A stretch of DNA of 64,000 nucleotides from positions 620,001-684,000 of the forward strand of contig NZ_LT578417.1 of the NCBI RefSeq assembly GCF_900088535.1, written 5' to 3'. Numbering within the stretch: position 1 is the stretch's first letter; each line of letters opens with the position of its first letter. The translations under genes were made by a program, and so were the position numbers. This stretch comes from Cyanobium sp. NIES-981 (lineage in GTDB: Bacteria; Cyanobacteriota; Cyanobacteriia; PCC-6307; Cyanobiaceae). Shown here piece after piece: positions 9,036 through 19,066 of the stretch. The notes under the pieces were generated by a model that made no database searches, had not been told where the DNA came from, and saw nothing but the letters and a program-made list of their open reading frames with translations.

Positions 9036-10445
9036 TCAGGCCGGCTCCGGCGTGGCCGCCTCCAGCAGGGGGATGAGGCGCTCGAGGGCCACGCCCCGGC
9101 TGGCCTTGAGCAGCACGGTGTCGCCGGGCCTGAGCCAGGGCCGCAGAGCCGCTGCCGCCGCCTCGGGAGTGGCCACGCGCTCCAGGCGGGGGAGCCCCTG
9201 CGCCCCGGAGACCATCGCCTCCCCTTCCCGGCCGGCGTCCACGATCAGCAGGCCGTCGAGATGGAGCTCGGCGGCACGCCGGGCCACCCGCCGGTGCAGC
9301 GCCAGGCTCTGCTCCCCGAGCTCGAGCATGGTGCCGAGCACAGCGAAACGGCGGCCACCGGGCTGGGCAGCCAGCAGCTCCAGGGAGGCGAGAACCGCCT
9401 CGGGAGAGGCGTTGTAGGTCTCATCCAGCAGCCGCACGCCCCCCACCTGCAGCCGGCGGCTGCGTCCACCCGGCAGAGCCACCTCCAACTGCTGCAGGCG
9501 GTCCGGCGCCACGCCCAGATGCCGCGCCACGGCAAGAGCCAGCATCAGATTGCGGGCGTGGTGACGGCCCTCCAGGGGCAATGGCACGCTCACCCCGTCC
9601 ACAACCAGGCAGCCTTCGGAGGGGTCCTCCCGTCCCACCCAGTCCGCCTCGGCCTCACCGGGATCCCCAGCCAGGGCGATGCGCACCACAGGCCCCTGCC
9701 ACACCGCGGCCAGGGCGGCATCCAGCAGGGGGTCGCCGGCGGGGATCACCACCAGCCCCGGCGGCCGCAGGGCGCTGGTGATCTCGCATTTCGCCCGGGC
9801 GATCGCCTCGCGGCTGCCCAGCCTGCCGATGTGGGCCGTGCCGATGTTGGTGATCACCGCCACATCCGGCTGGGCACAGACGCTCAGGCGTTCAATCTCA
9901 CCAGGTCCGCGCATCCCCATCTCCACCACCGCGGCCCGGTCCCGTTCGCTCAGCCGCAGCAGGGTGAGCGGTACACCCACATCGTTGTTTTCATTGCCAC
10001 TGGAGGCCACCACCGGGCCCAGCGGGGTCAGGGCAGCGCGGATCAGTTCGCGGGTGGTGGTCTTGCCGGCCGAACCGGTCACCGCCACCACAGGCCCGGG
10101 GAAGCTCCGCCGCCAGCACCCCGCCAGCTGCTGGAAGGCCTGCAGCGTATCGGCCACGGCCCACACGGCGCAGCGATGCTGGCTGGCCAGCCTCAGAAGG
10201 TGCAGGAGCCTGGCCGCCGGCAGGTGGTCGCGCTGCAGCACCACGGCGGCGCATCCCGCCGCAATCGCCTGCTCCAGGAAATCATGGCCATCGAACCGCT
10301 CCCCCAGCAGAGCCAGGAACACCCCGCCCGGGAGCAGCCGCCGGCTGTCCGTGCTGATCGAGGGGAGCAGGACCTCCGCCGAGGAAGTCAGCTCCGCCAG
10401 GGGCTCACCCCAGATGTCCGTCAGCTGGTGGAAGCGAAGCGGCAT
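9036..10445 (-). CDS. murF: UDP-MurNAc-tripeptide:D-alanyl-D-alanine ligase
   Basis: Last cytoplasmic step of the peptidoglycan precursor: ATP-dependent addition of D-Ala-D-Ala to the UDP-MurNAc tripeptide. The 469-residue protein has the Mur ligase N-terminal domain, the P-loop VAVTGSAGKTTTRELI (about residues 120-135), the central NENNDVGVPLTLLRL block, and ARNLMLALAVARHLG and LDETYNASPEAV in the C-terminal half. The order and length match MurF rather than MurC/D/E. Its first 41 bases overlap the end of the upstream membrane-anchored unknown gene. Confidence 0.95.
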   Translation of the reverse strand: MPLRFHQLTDIWGEPLAELTSSAEVLLPSISTDSRRLLPGGVFLALLGERFDGHDFLEQAIAAGCAAVVLQRDHLPAARLLHLLRLASQHRCAVWAVADTLQAFQQLAGCWRRSFPGPVVAVTGSAGKTTTRELIRAALTPLGPVVASSGNENNDVGVPLTLLRLSERDRAAVVEMGMRGPGEIERLSVCAQPDVAVITNIGTAHIGRLGSREAIARAKCEITSALRPPGLVVIPAGDPLLDAALAAVWQGPVVRIALAGDPGEAEADWVGREDPSEGCLVVDGVSVPLPLEGRHHARNLMLALAVARHLGVAPDRLQQLEVALPGGRSRRLQVGGVRLLDETYNASPEAVLASLELLAAQPGGRRFAVLGTMLELGEQSLALHRRVARRAAELHLDGLLIVDAGREGEAMVSGAQGLPRLERVATPEAAAAALRPWLRPGDTVLLKASRGVALERLIPLLEAATPEPA

Positions 10446-11211
10446 CGGGAGGGGGCGGCGCGAGCAGGATCATGCCTGAACCCACCCGGGCACTACGGCC
10501 GAGCAGGAGGTGCTGGTCACTCTCCAGGCTGAGGCTCTCGTAGCCCAACCGGCGGCTCTGCACCAGCCAGCGATCCGCCAGCTCCTGGCGGCGCGGCAGG
10601 GCCAGCGTCCCGAAGTCCGGGGTGAGCTGCAAGCGCAGCCGGGCGGGGGCCGTGGGATGCACGGCCCGGATCAGGGATCCGTCATCCCCCTCCTGCAGCG
10701 CCTGCCACAGGGCCGCCAGCCCGGGCTCCCCGCCCGCGGCCGTGTCAGGCGTCCCGGTCGATGGCAGGGGAGCAGCCTCCTGGAGCCCGGGGGCCTCGCC
10801 TGCCGGTGGCTGCCCGGCCGATGGCTCCGGGGGCGGCTCCGATGGCTCCGGGGGTGCCTCCGGTGCCAGCACGGCAGCATTGACGGCATCGACGGCCCGA
10901 GCATCCAGCGCCGACTCCGGCGGCGGCTCGGATCCCAGGGTCGTCCCCATCCCATGGCGTGTAAGCACGCTGAGCGTGATCTGCCCCAGGGCCAGGATCT
11001 GCCCCAGGGCCAGGACCAGCCCCAGGGCCAGGACCAACGGCCAGAAGAGGGCCGCCAGGGTTCGCGGCCAGAAGGACGGCCGCGGCAGATCCCCCTCGCG
11101 GTTCCGGCGCCAGAGTTCCCGCAGCCGCAACTGCACACTGGCGGCCACGGCCCGCAGATCACGCCCCAGCAACTTCCAGGGATTGACGTAAGGGGCGGGC
11201 AGCTCCGACAC
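10405..11211 (-). CDS. Membrane-anchored protein of unknown function
   Basis: I do not recognise a family. The 268-residue protein has a basic N-terminal cytoplasmic stretch (about 1-48), one hydrophobic segment (about 50-80) built on repeated LALGQI/LALGLV units, a Pro/Glu/Ser-rich linker (about 105-155) and a C-terminal domain (about 155-250) that looks globular. The layout suggests a single-pass protein with an exported C-terminal domain. The DNA under the hydrophobic segment is a threefold 18-bp tandem repeat. It overlaps murF by 41 bases and follows glgA by 12 bases, so it probably belongs to a glgA-unknown-murF transcript. Confidence 0.7.
   Translation of the reverse strand: MSELPAPYVNPWKLLGRDLRAVAASVQLRLRELWRRNREGDLPRPSFWPRTLAALFWPLVLALGLVLALGQILALGQITLSVLTRHGMGTTLGSEPPPESALDARAVDAVNAAVLAPEAPPEPSEPPPEPSAGQPPAGEAPGLQEAAPLPSTGTPDTAAGGEPGLAALWQALQEGDDGSLIRAVHPTAPARLRLQLTPDFGTLALPRRQELADRWLVQSRRLGYESLSLESDQHLLLGRSARVGSGMILLAPPPPDAASLPPADGHLG
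10981..11034 (-). repeat. Three tandem 18-bp repeats inside the membrane-anchor gene
   Basis: Three consecutive copies of an 18-bp unit read on the plus strand: CTGCCCCAGGGCCAGGAT at 10981-10998, the same with a final C at 10999-11016, and a copy differing also at the second base at 11017-11034. They encode alternating leucine/alanine/glycine residues of the hydrophobic segment. A multiple of three preserves the frame, so copy-number change would lengthen or shorten the membrane segment by six residues. Confidence 0.85.
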
Positions 11212-11223
11212 GGACGGGGGGCT

Positions 11224-12696
11224 TCAGCGGCGGCGCAGCAGTCCAGCCAGGCCCCTGCGGCTGGGATCGGCATCCTGGCCCTGGGAGAAGCGCTCCACCT
11301 CATCGGCCGCCGGTGTGGGCTCCTTCACACCGCACACGTCGCGGTACATGGCGTCGTATTCCAGGGCCGAACGGGCCCAGCTGAAGTCCACGGCCATGCC
11401 GCGGCGCTGCAGCTCCTCCCAGCTGGCCTGGTGGCGATAGGCCTCCCAGGAGCGCACGATCGCGGTGTAGAAGTCGATCGGCTCGAAGCGGTCGAAGCCG
11501 TAGCCCGTGCCGCTGCCGGCCAGGGGATCGTTGGGGGGCACCGTGTCCACCAGACCCCCCACGCGACGCACCACCGGCACCGAGCCATAGCGCATCGCCA
11601 GCATCTGGCTGATGCCGCAGGGCTCGAAGCGGCTCGGCATCAGAAAGGCGTCGCTGCCGCCGTAGATCAGGCGGGAGAGGGCGTCGTCGTAGGTGAGGAA
11701 CACGGCGAAGCGGCCGGGATGGTGCGCCGCCATCTGCCAGAGGCCGGATTCAATGGCGCGATCCCCGGTGCCCAGCACCACGATCTGGCTGTCGGTGTAG
11801 GCGAGCACCCGGTCGGCCACCTGCAGCAGCAGATCCACCCCCTTCTGATCCACCAGCCGGCTCACCAGACCCATCAGGTAGGTGCGGGGGCTCACCGTGA
11901 GACCGAAGCGCTCCTGCAGCGCCTGCTTGTTGCGGGCCCGGGGAGCCAGATCCGCCGCACTGAAGGGAGCCGGCAGCGTCGGATCGGCGGCGGGATTCCA
12001 GGCCTCGGTGTCGATGCCGTTGAGGATGCCCCGCAGCTTGCCGCTGATGTAGTTCAGCAGACCATCGAGCTGTTCGCCGTACTGGGGCGTGCGGATCTCC
12101 ATCGCATAGGTGGGCGACACCGCGTTCACCCGGTCGGCGTAGAGGAGGGCCGCCGCCATGGTGTGGTCGCCCTGCATGTACCAGGGGCACCAGGTCATGC
12201 GGTCGAGCTTCCAGCGCCAGGGGCCCTGGTACTTGAGGTTGTGGATGGTGAACACCGTGCTGATCTCGGGGTCCTGATGCATCCACACCGGCAGCATGCC
12301 GGTGTGCCAGTCGTGGCAGTGCAGCACCTGGGGCTTCCAGTGGTGCCAGCAGAATTCGGCGGTGGCGGAGGCGAAGAAGGTGAAGCGCCAGTCCTCGTCG
12401 TCACCGCCGTAGATCCGCTCGGCATCGAACACGGGATGACCCACCAGGTAGAGCGGCAGGCCGTTGCTGGGGTGGCGCGCCTCGAACACGGCGAAATCGT
12501 TGCCCATGGTGTGGCCGCGCCACACCGGATCCGAGGGAATCGACAGCAGCGACCAGAGCCTGCCGTAGCCCGGCATCACGATGCGCACGTCATGGCCGAG
12601 CTGCGCCAGGGCAGGCGGCAGGGAGCCCACCACGTCACCCATGCCTCCCACCTTGATCAGAGGGGCGCATTCCGCAGCTGCAAACAAAACCCGCAT
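11224..12696 (-). CDS. glgA: Glycogen synthase (ADP-glucose type)
   Basis: GT5-family enzyme that extends alpha-1,4-glucan chains from ADP-glucose; stores fixed carbon as glycogen. The 490-residue protein begins with the sugar-nucleotide-binding motif [13 protein letters not shown] near residue 17. It has [22 protein letters not shown] and the C-terminal [17 protein letters not shown] block. All are characteristic of bacterial and plastid starch/glycogen synthases. The branching enzyme glgB is also in the window, 40 kb away, so the pathway is not clustered. Confidence 0.95.
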   Translation of the reverse strand: MRVLFAAAECAPLIKVGGMGDVVGSLPPALAQLGHDVRIVMPGYGRLWSLLSIPSDPVWRGHTMGNDFAVFEARHPSNGLPLYLVGHPVFDAERIYGGDDEDWRFTFFASATAEFCWHHWKPQVLHCHDWHTGMLPVWMHQDPEISTVFTIHNLKYQGPWRWKLDRMTWCPWYMQGDHTMAAALLYADRVNAVSPTYAMEIRTPQYGEQLDGLLNYISGKLRGILNGIDTEAWNPAADPTLPAPFSAADLAPRARNKQALQERFGLTVSPRTYLMGLVSRLVDQKGVDLLLQVADRVLAYTDSQIVVLGTGDRAIESGLWQMAAHHPGRFAVFLTYDDALSRLIYGGSDAFLMPSRFEPCGISQMLAMRYGSVPVVRRVGGLVDTVPPNDPLAGSGTGYGFDRFEPIDFYTAIVRSWEAYRHQASWEELQRRGMAVDFSWARSALEYDAMYRDVCGVKEPTPAADEVERFSQGQDADPSRRGLAGLLRRR

Positions 12697-12739
12697 GCTG
12701 TCCAGCCCTTGGTGGGCGCAACTGTAAGGGCGGTGTCTG

Positions 12740-13300
12740 CTACGGAAGAACGGTCACAGGGGTGCCGATGCTCACGAGGTCGAACAGTTCCCGGGCGTCT
12801 TCGTCGAAGAGGCGCACACAGCCATGGGACACGGCCTGCCCCACGCTCTCCCGGTTCGGGGTGCCGTGGAAGCCCGCACTCACGCACCCCTCCACCACCA
12901 GGTAGTCGCGGCCATTGAAACCGCGGCGGCCCTGGCAGTCGCGGTGGAAGCCGATCCAGCGGCTGCCCAGGGGATTCCGGGGTCCCGGCGGTACCTTCTG
13001 GCCCGTGGCCGGATGCTCCCATACGGGATCGCGCACCAGTTCGAGCACGGCGAAGCGTCCCACCGGCGTCTCCCAGCCCGGGCGGCCGACGGCCACCGGA
13101 AAGCGACGCACCTCACGCCCCCCCTCCAACACCCGCACATGGCGGCCGCGCCGGTCGAGCACCAACTCGCGCCCGCCCGGCAGGCCCGACCCAGCCTGCT
13201 GGGCCAGCGATGGCGCCATACCCAGCGGCCCGGCCGGGGCAGCCAGCAGCAGGGCAGCCAGGGAGCGGAGTGCGGAGCTCAGGATTGAGGGGCGCGCCAC
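12740..13300 (-). CDS. Secreted L,D-transpeptidase (YkuD domain)
   Basis: Periplasmic enzyme predicted to form 3-3 peptidoglycan cross-links or attach proteins to the wall. From a GTG at 13300 the protein has 186 residues: signal peptide (about 1-34, hydrophobic [14 protein letters not shown]), then a YkuD domain with [32 protein letters not shown] and the catalytic SHGCVRL motif. I chose the GTG because it gives a complete signal peptide; the open frame upstream is a shadow of menB. It follows menB on the same strand. Confidence 0.88.
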   Translation of the reverse strand: MARPSILSSALRSLAALLLAAPAGPLGMAPSLAQQAGSGLPGGRELVLDRRGRHVRVLEGGREVRRFPVAVGRPGWETPVGRFAVLELVRDPVWEHPATGQKVPPGPRNPLGSRWIGFHRDCQGRRGFNGRDYLVVEGCVSAGFHGTPNRESVGQAVSHGCVRLFDEDARELFDLVSIGTPVTVLP

Positions 13301-13334
13301 TGGAATCGGGGGCTGGTCCGGGCCGTCACGGGAC

Positions 13335-14180
13335 TCAAGGTAGCCAGGGTGCGTCGGAGAAGTCGGGCGGGCGCTTGGCCAGGAAGGCATCCCGTCCCTC
13401 CTGGCCCTCGGCTGTGCGGTAGAAGAGGTGGGTGGCCTGGCCGGCCAGCTCCTGGATCCCCGCCAGCCCATCGGTTTCCGCGTTGAACGCGGCCTTGAGG
13501 CAGCGGATCGCCGTGGGGCTGTGCTGCAGCACCTCCCGCGCCCAGCGCACCCCCTCCTCCTGCAGCGCCTCCAGCGGCACCACATAGTTGACCAGCCCCA
13601 TGGCCAGGGCCGCCTGGGCGTCGTACTGCCGGCACAGGAACCAGATCTCCCGCGCCTTGCGCTGCCCCACCACCCGGGCGAGGTACCCGGCGCCGAAGCC
13701 GCCATCGAAGCTGCCCACCCGCGGGCCGGTCTGGCCGAAACGGGCGTTCTCCGCGGCGATCGAGAGGTCGCAGAGCAGATGCAGCACCTGGCCTCCACCG
13801 ATGGCGTAGCCCGCCACCAGGGCGATCACCACCTTGGGCAGGCTACGGATCAGCCGCTGCAGGTCGAGCACGTTGAGCCGGGGCAGGCCGTCGTCCCCCA
13901 CGTAGCCCCCATCGCCGCGCACGCTCTGGTCCCCACCGGCGCAGAAAGCCCAGCCCCCATCGGCCGCCGGACCCGCTCCGGTGAACAGCACCACCCCCAC
14001 CCGCGGGTTGTCCCGCACCCGGGCGAAGGCGTCGCACAGCTCCTGCACGGTGCGGGGCCGGAAGGCGTTGCGCTTGTGGGGCCGGTTGATGCTGATGCGG
14101 GCGATTCCCTCGTCACACAGCTCGAAGCGGATGTCTTCGTAGCGGCCGGCCTCATGCCAGTGGACAGGGACGGCGGTCAT
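13335..14180 (-). CDS. menB: 1,4-dihydroxy-2-naphthoyl-CoA synthase
   Basis: Crotonase-fold enzyme that closes the naphthoate ring of o-succinylbenzoyl-CoA. In cyanobacteria the product is phylloquinone, the A1 electron carrier of photosystem I. The 281-residue protein has [17 protein letters not shown], the oxyanion-hole region [11 protein letters not shown] and [20 protein letters not shown], plus [20 protein letters not shown], a MenB signature. The ATG overlaps the menD stop (ATGA), coupling two steps of one pathway. Confidence 0.96.
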   Translation of the reverse strand: MTAVPVHWHEAGRYEDIRFELCDEGIARISINRPHKRNAFRPRTVQELCDAFARVRDNPRVGVVLFTGAGPAADGGWAFCAGGDQSVRGDGGYVGDDGLPRLNVLDLQRLIRSLPKVVIALVAGYAIGGGQVLHLLCDLSIAAENARFGQTGPRVGSFDGGFGAGYLARVVGQRKAREIWFLCRQYDAQAALAMGLVNYVVPLEALQEEGVRWAREVLQHSPTAIRCLKAAFNAETDGLAGIQELAGQATHLFYRTAEGQEGRDAFLAKRPPDFSDAPWLP

Positions 14181-15964
14181 GCGGGCGGCGCCAGGGCGCT
14201 GGCCATTCTGCGCAGGTCGTGCCGCCAGGCGGCGTCCCGGCGGCGATCGGTGCACAACTGCAGCAGCGCCATGGGCTGCGAACGGGCCCAGGCCAGGGCA
14301 GCCGGCAGCTCCTCCGCCCTCCGGCACGGGCGGCCGGGCACGCCGTGGGCCGCCGCCAGCAGGAGCGGGTCGACGCCCTGGGGCATGGCGAACAGCCGCT
14401 CGAAATCCAGGAGGGCCCCGTCCTCGGGCCGGATCGCCAGCTGCTCGAAGATGCCGCCGCCGCCGTTGTCGAGCAGCACCACGGTGAGCCGCCCCCGCAG
14501 GCGGCGGTGCCAGAGCCAGCCGTTGCTGTCGTGCAGCAGGGCCAGATCGCCGCTGAGCAGCACGGCGTCGCCGCAGGCCTCCGCCACGCCGCAGGCCAGG
14601 GAGAGCGTGCCATCGATGCCGGAGGCGCCGCGGAAGGCGTGAATCGGCCGGGCCGCGGCGCTGGCGGGCGTGAAGCTGTCCCAGTCCCGCACCGGCGAGC
14701 TGTTGGCGATCACCAGGGGCAGGCCGGGGGGCAGCAGCAGACTGAGCTGGTGGGCGATCGCCGGCTCCCCCCAGGCCGGCGCCGCCAGGAGCGGGGCCAG
14801 TTGGGCCTGCACCTGCGCCTCCCGCCGCTGCCAGCGGGCCCCGAGCGCCTGGCTGGCGGCCGACGGCGATCCCCGCTGCGCCGCCGGCGGCAGCTGCTGC
14901 CACCAGCGGGCCAGCCCCCCCGACCACTGATGGCACGCCGTGCCCAGGGGGTCGAGCGGGCGGGGATCGGCCTCGCTGATCAGCAGCTGGCGGCCGCCGC
15001 AGCGGCGCAGCAGATCCTGCAGCCGCCGGCTGGCCGGCACGGGGCCGAGGCGCAGCACCTGGGGCGCCAGCAGAGCGGCGGCTTCAGGATCAAGGCAGAG
15101 ATCAGCGGCAGCCACCAGGGCGAGCCCAGGCTCACCCCGCAGCCCGCTCAGGCCATCGGCCAGCACCGGCCAGCCCGTGCGCTGCTGCCAGTGCCGCAGG
15201 GCCGCACAGAAGGATGGCCAGTGCTGGGGCCGGCCCCGCCAGGGCCCGGCCACCACCAGGCCCGGCGCGTCGGGATCCAGCCCCCCCAGGCCGATCGGGT
15301 CGCTTGGACCGGCCCCCGCGGCGGCGCTGGCGGCCGGCCGGGGGGCGGGCAGTGGGGCAGGCTGGCCAGGGGAGAGTTGGGCCGCCGGAGCCTGCAGGGC
15401 CATGAGGGTGGTGGTCCCGGCATGGAGCGGCTCCTCGATCGCCAGATTCACGTGCACCGGCCCCGCCGGCGCTGCCGTGCTGGCCGCGATGGCCCTGGTC
15501 GCCAGCCGGGCGAGGGCCTGGGGCGCCATCAGCGCCACGCCATCCGGATCTCCCTCCAGCAGGGCACGCACACTGGAGGCGAGGAAGTCCTGCTGATTCA
15601 CGGTCTGGTTGGCGCCGCAGCCCTTGAGGCGGCGGGGGCGGTCCGCCGTGATCAGCAGGAGGGGAATGGCGCCGAAATCCGCCTCCACCGCGGCAGGCAG
15701 CAGGTTCGCCACCGCCGTGCCTGAGGTGGTGATCACGGCGGCGGCACACCCCCGCGCCCGTGACCAGCCCAGGGCGAAGAAGGCCGCCGAGCGTTCATCC
15801 AGGGCGGTGTGCAGCGTCAGCTGCGGCCCATCCAGCAGTCCGGCCGCCACGGCGAGCGGCCCGGAACGGCTGCCGGGGCAGAGCACCACCAGCCGCAGGC
15901 CCTCCTGCACCAGGGATTGGAGCAGCTGCAGCGCGGCTTCGAGATTGCGGCGGGCCAGATCCAC
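14177..15964 (-). CDS. menD: 2-succinyl-5-enolpyruvyl-6-hydroxy-3-cyclohexene-1-carboxylate synthase
   Basis: Thiamine-diphosphate enzyme joining isochorismate and 2-oxoglutarate, the committed step to phylloquinone. About 595 residues from a GTG at 15964 ([15 protein letters not shown]); a second GTG at 16021 would add 19 residues. [14 protein letters not shown] and the ThDP glutamate region lie in the N-terminal part. [29 protein letters not shown] in the C-terminal domain (given here as one region) is the ThDP/Mg motif. It runs directly into menB and is divergent from lepB. isochorismate synthase and MenC/MenE are not here. Confidence 0.94.
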   Translation of the reverse strand: MDLARRNLEAALQLLQSLVQEGLRLVVLCPGSRSGPLAVAAGLLDGPQLTLHTALDERSAAFFALGWSRARGCAAAVITTSGTAVANLLPAAVEADFGAIPLLLITADRPRRLKGCGANQTVNQQDFLASSVRALLEGDPDGVALMAPQALARLATRAIAASTAAPAGPVHVNLAIEEPLHAGTTTLMALQAPAAQLSPGQPAPLPAPRPAASAAAGAGPSDPIGLGGLDPDAPGLVVAGPWRGRPQHWPSFCAALRHWQQRTGWPVLADGLSGLRGEPGLALVAAADLCLDPEAAALLAPQVLRLGPVPASRRLQDLLRRCGGRQLLISEADPRPLDPLGTACHQWSGGLARWWQQLPPAAQRGSPSAASQALGARWQRREAQVQAQLAPLLAAPAWGEPAIAHQLSLLLPPGLPLVIANSSPVRDWDSFTPASAAARPIHAFRGASGIDGTLSLACGVAEACGDAVLLSGDLALLHDSNGWLWHRRLRGRLTVVLLDNGGGGIFEQLAIRPEDGALLDFERLFAMPQGVDPLLLAAAHGVPGRPCRRAEELPAALAWARSQPMALLQLCTDRRRDAAWRHDLRRMASALAPPA

Positions 15965-16029
15965 ACCAGGACCTGCAGGATGGGGCGTCCATCCTCCCTG
16001 CCGCCGTGTCCGCCCCCACACCGTCGCCG

Positions 16030-16602
16030 ATGCAGGGCCTGCGCCGCCAGCTGCTGCCCCTGCTGGCCTGGGTGGCCGTGGCGCTGCTGCTGCGCTGGGC
16101 CGTGCTGGAACCCCGCTGGATCCCCTCCGGCTCGATGCTGCCCACCCTGCAGCTGCAGGACCGGGTGCTGGTGGAGAAGGTGCGCACCCGGCTGCACCGG
16201 CCCCTGCCCGTGGGCACGGTGGTGGTGTTTCACCCCCCGCAGGCCCTGCAGGCGGTGGGGTACGCGCCGGATGCCGCCCTGATCAAACGGGTGGTGGCCA
16301 GGGCCGGCGACCAGGTGGAGGTGCGCCAGGGCCAGCTCTGGCGCAACGGATCGGTGGTGGCGCAGGACTGGGCGGCGGAGGCGATGACCTACAGCCTGCC
16401 TCCTCTGACGGTGCCGCCCGGGCATCTGCTGGTGCTGGGTGACAACCGCAATGCCAGCCTCGATTCCCATCTCTGGGGGCCCCTGCCGGAAGGCCAGCTC
16501 ATCGGTGCGGCGGTCTGGCGCTACTGGCCGCTGCAACGCTTCGGAGCGATTCGGTTCTCCCCCACCCCAGACGAACCTGTACCACCGCGGGAGCTGGGTT
16601 AA
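16030..16602 (+). CDS. lepB: Signal peptidase I
   Basis: Membrane serine protease that removes signal peptides from exported proteins. The 190-residue protein has one N-terminal membrane helix (about 8-24), the nucleophile motif PSGSMLPTLQ (Ser about 35) and the general-base motif LIKRVVARAGD (Lys about 86). LLVLGDNRNASLDSHLWGP is the conserved box near the C-terminus. An in-frame GTG at 16006 would add eight residues; I prefer the ATG. The gene is divergent from menD, whose likely start is 65 bases away. Confidence 0.94.
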   Translation: MQGLRRQLLPLLAWVAVALLLRWAVLEPRWIPSGSMLPTLQLQDRVLVEKVRTRLHRPLPVGTVVVFHPPQALQAVGYAPDAALIKRVVARAGDQVEVRQGQLWRNGSVVAQDWAAEAMTYSLPPLTVPPGHLLVLGDNRNASLDSHLWGPLPEGQLIGAAVWRYWPLQRFGAIRFSPTPDEPVPPRELG

Positions 16603-16632
16603 GGTTTGGCGGTGACGCGGAGCACACCGGAA

Positions 16633-16995
16633 ATGTTCAACCCGGAGTTCCTGACGACAGACAACGAAGCCATCAGCGGCAATTCCCTGATCCAGTATCT
16701 GCAGGAACAGTCTCCGGATGTGTTGCAGCGGGTGGCCCGATCAGCCAGCAGCGACATCCAGGACATCATCCGCCACAACGTGCAGGGGCTGCTCGGCATG
16801 CTGCCGGCTGAGCACTTCGAGGTGAAGATCCAGACCAACCGCGAAAACCTCGCCGGATTGCTAGCTTCAGCGATGATGACCGGCTACTTCCTGCGCCAGA
16901 TGGAGCAGCGCATGGAGCTGGAGACCAGCCTCCTGGGCACGGACGGATCCGGCGACCTCGGCGATGACGCCGATCCCGGCGACCTGCGGCTCTGA
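16633..16995 (+). CDS. DUF760 family protein
   Basis: Conserved protein of cyanobacteria and plastids; molecular role not established here. About 120 residues, with NSLIQYLQEQSPDVLQRVA, IIRHNVQGLLGMLP and a hydrophobic SAMMTGYFLRQMEQRMEL block typical of DUF760. The C-terminus is acidic (DLGDDADPGDL). I chose the ATG at 16633 (FNPEFLTTDNEA); an upstream TTG at 16606 would add nine residues. It lies 30 bases after lepB on the same strand and could be co-transcribed. Confidence 0.85.
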   Translation: MFNPEFLTTDNEAISGNSLIQYLQEQSPDVLQRVARSASSDIQDIIRHNVQGLLGMLPAEHFEVKIQTNRENLAGLLASAMMTGYFLRQMEQRMELETSLLGTDGSGDLGDDADPGDLRL

Positions 16996-17036
16996 GCCAG
17001 CTCTGCCTGATCCCCTGCCCAGGACGTTAATTCCAG

Positions 17037-18209
17037 TCAGGGGGTCATGTCCGGCGTTTCCGGCACCACCCCCCATCGCAGCAACCTGGCATCGAGCTGG
17101 GCCAGAAAGCGCCAGCTGCCCCCATCGGGCGCCCAGGGTCTGGTTTCGAGGCTGTGGGCCAGGGCCGCCAGGGTTGGGGCATCACATGACACCGGAGCCT
17201 CATAGTGGGCGGGGATCAGCTGGCTGATGCCCTCAACAGCGGCCAGCCGCCGCATCCACGCCAGCAGGGCGCCGCGGCAACGGGGGAAGACCAGACGCTC
17301 GAGCACCGGCGCCACCTGAATGCTCAGCGGACCAGGCGGCACAAGAGCACGAAACTCGTCCTGCCAGCCCGGCAACCAGCGGAAGGGATAGAGGCCGAAG
17401 TAGCTGCGCGGCCGCCGCAGCCCCGGGGCCATCGCCTGGGCCAGCTGCTCCTTCAGGCCCGGCACCTGCAGCTGGTCGGGCCTCAGGTAACAGGCGAACA
17501 GCACCAGCCGCTGCCAGCCGCGACGCCGATGCTCGGGCGTGTCCTCCAGGGGTTCGTCGCCCCGGTCACGGGCGTGGAACAGCAGGGGTGTGGGATCGGC
17601 ATCGAACAGGGAGGGGGGTTCGGCGCCGATGGCCACCAGGGCATCGGTGACCAGCAGACAGCCGCTGGCCCGGTGCAGGCAGGCCACTTCCATGAAGGTG
17701 CCCAGGCCGAGATCCAGGGGGCCAAGGGGCTCCCAGTGGAGCTGATCGGCATGGGGGAGCCCCTGCTCGAACAGGATGCGGGTGCGGGAGCTGGGGATGC
17801 CGAGCCAGCTCGGCGGCAGGCGGAGCGGGAAGCTCCACTGGCGTGGGCTCACCCACACCTGGGCCTGCGGAAAAGCCCGGGCCAGGGCCGGCAGCGGCAG
17901 CTTGTGCTCCAGTCCCGAACTGGTGGGCAGCACGATGGTGCGCACCGGGCCGTGGCGCTGCTCCAACTCCCGCAGCCGCCGGCGCAGCTCGCGGGTGGGG
18001 GGCAGCGGCGCGTAGAGCAGCAGGCCCTCCTGCAGACGCACCACGGTCATGCGGATCGGCACGGCCACGTAGAGCAGACCCTGCAGCTGCTCGAAGCTCC
18101 ACACCTGGCCGGGGATCAGTTCCCGCACCGAGGTGTGCCTACGGCCATAGGGGTAGAGGGGCAGGAGCGGCCACCAGGGCCAGCGTTGTTCGGCGGCCGG
18201 GGCGGTCAC
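17037..18209 (-). CDS. DUF4336 domain protein coupled to the Mn transporter operon
   Basis: Protein of about 390 residues of the DUF4336 family, which has a metallo-beta-lactamase-like fold; no reaction is established. Visible features are VVRLQEGLLLYAPLPPT, IVLPTSSGLEHKLPLPALA, a central block around LGTFMEVACLHRASGCLLVTDALV (region only) and a late LIPAHYEAP that may carry a metal-ligand histidine. The GTG start at 18209 overlaps the mntB stop as GTGA, so it is very probably translated with the manganese ABC transporter. I infer, without proof, a link to metal handling or to photosynthetic membranes. Confidence 0.82.
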   Translation of the reverse strand: MTAPAAEQRWPWWPLLPLYPYGRRHTSVRELIPGQVWSFEQLQGLLYVAVPIRMTVVRLQEGLLLYAPLPPTRELRRRLRELEQRHGPVRTIVLPTSSGLEHKLPLPALARAFPQAQVWVSPRQWSFPLRLPPSWLGIPSSRTRILFEQGLPHADQLHWEPLGPLDLGLGTFMEVACLHRASGCLLVTDALVAIGAEPPSLFDADPTPLLFHARDRGDEPLEDTPEHRRRGWQRLVLFACYLRPDQLQVPGLKEQLAQAMAPGLRRPRSYFGLYPFRWLPGWQDEFRALVPPGPLSIQVAPVLERLVFPRCRGALLAWMRRLAAVEGISQLIPAHYEAPVSCDAPTLAALAHSLETRPWAPDGGSWRFLAQLDARLLRWGVVPETPDMTP

Positions 18210-19066
18210 GGGCGGTGATGGTGGAGGATCCCGTAGCGGGGAGCGAAGACGAAGGCCAGCAGGAACAGCAGGGTCTGCACCAGCACGATGCAACCGGCCG
18301 TGGAGCTGTCGGTCCAGTAGCTGATGTAGACCCCGACCACACTGGAGACCACACTGCTGGCCACCGCCAGCAAGGTCATGCGATCGAACCGGTCGGTGAG
18401 CAGGTAGGCCGTGGCTCCGGGGGTGACCAGCATCGCCACCACCAGGATGATGCCCACGGTCTGCAGGCCGGCCACCGCCGCCAGCGAGAGCACCGAGAGC
18501 AACAGGTAGTGCAGCAGCCCGGTGTTGATGCCGATCGAGCGGGCGTGGGTGGGATCGAAGCAGAACAGCATCAGATCCCGGCGCAGCACCAGCAGCACCA
18601 GCAGCACCAGACTGGAGATCACGAGCGTCTGAGCGATATCCCCGGCGGAGATGCCGAGCACGTTGCCGAAGAGAATATGGGTGAGATCGATGTTGCTGCG
18701 GATTTTCGACACCAGCACCAACCCCAGCGCGAAGAAGCCGGTGAACACCAGTCCGATCACGGTGTCTTCCTTGACCCGCGACTTCTGCTTCACGAACCCG
18801 ATCAGGGCCACCGACCCCACCCCGAACACAAACGCTCCCACCGCAAACGGCAGCCCCAGGGCGTAGGCCAGCACCACCCCGGGCATCACCGCATGGGACA
18901 CGGCATCGCCCATCAGGGCCCAGCCCTTGAGCGTCATGTAGCAGGAGAGAAGCCCGCACACCCCACCCACCAGCGCACTCACCAGCAGGGCCCGCACCAT
19001 GAACCCCTGGCTGATCGGCTCCAGCAGCCAGGTGAGCAGGGGATGGCCGGTCAGCAGCACACTCAT
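18206..19066 (-). CDS. mntB: Manganese-type ABC transporter permease
   Basis: Inner-membrane channel of a cluster 9 metal ABC importer (ABC-3 permease family). The 286-residue protein is almost entirely hydrophobic, with 7-8 predicted helices and the conserved KGWALMGDAVSHAVMPGVVLAY near residues 47-68 that contacts the ATPase (region stated, not a full motif). Its ATG (19066) overlaps the stop of a 9-codon mini-ORF that starts at the mntA stop. The Mn assignment comes from the binding protein encoded by the same operon. It is followed by the coupled DUF4336 gene. Confidence 0.9.
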   Translation of the reverse strand: MSVLLTGHPLLTWLLEPISQGFMVRALLVSALVGGVCGLLSCYMTLKGWALMGDAVSHAVMPGVVLAYALGLPFAVGAFVFGVGSVALIGFVKQKSRVKEDTVIGLVFTGFFALGLVLVSKIRSNIDLTHILFGNVLGISAGDIAQTLVISSLVLLVLLVLRRDLMLFCFDPTHARSIGINTGLLHYLLLSVLSLAAVAGLQTVGIILVVAMLVTPGATAYLLTDRFDRMTLLAVASSVVSSVVGVYISYWTDSSTAGCIVLVQTLLFLLAFVFAPRYGILHHHRP

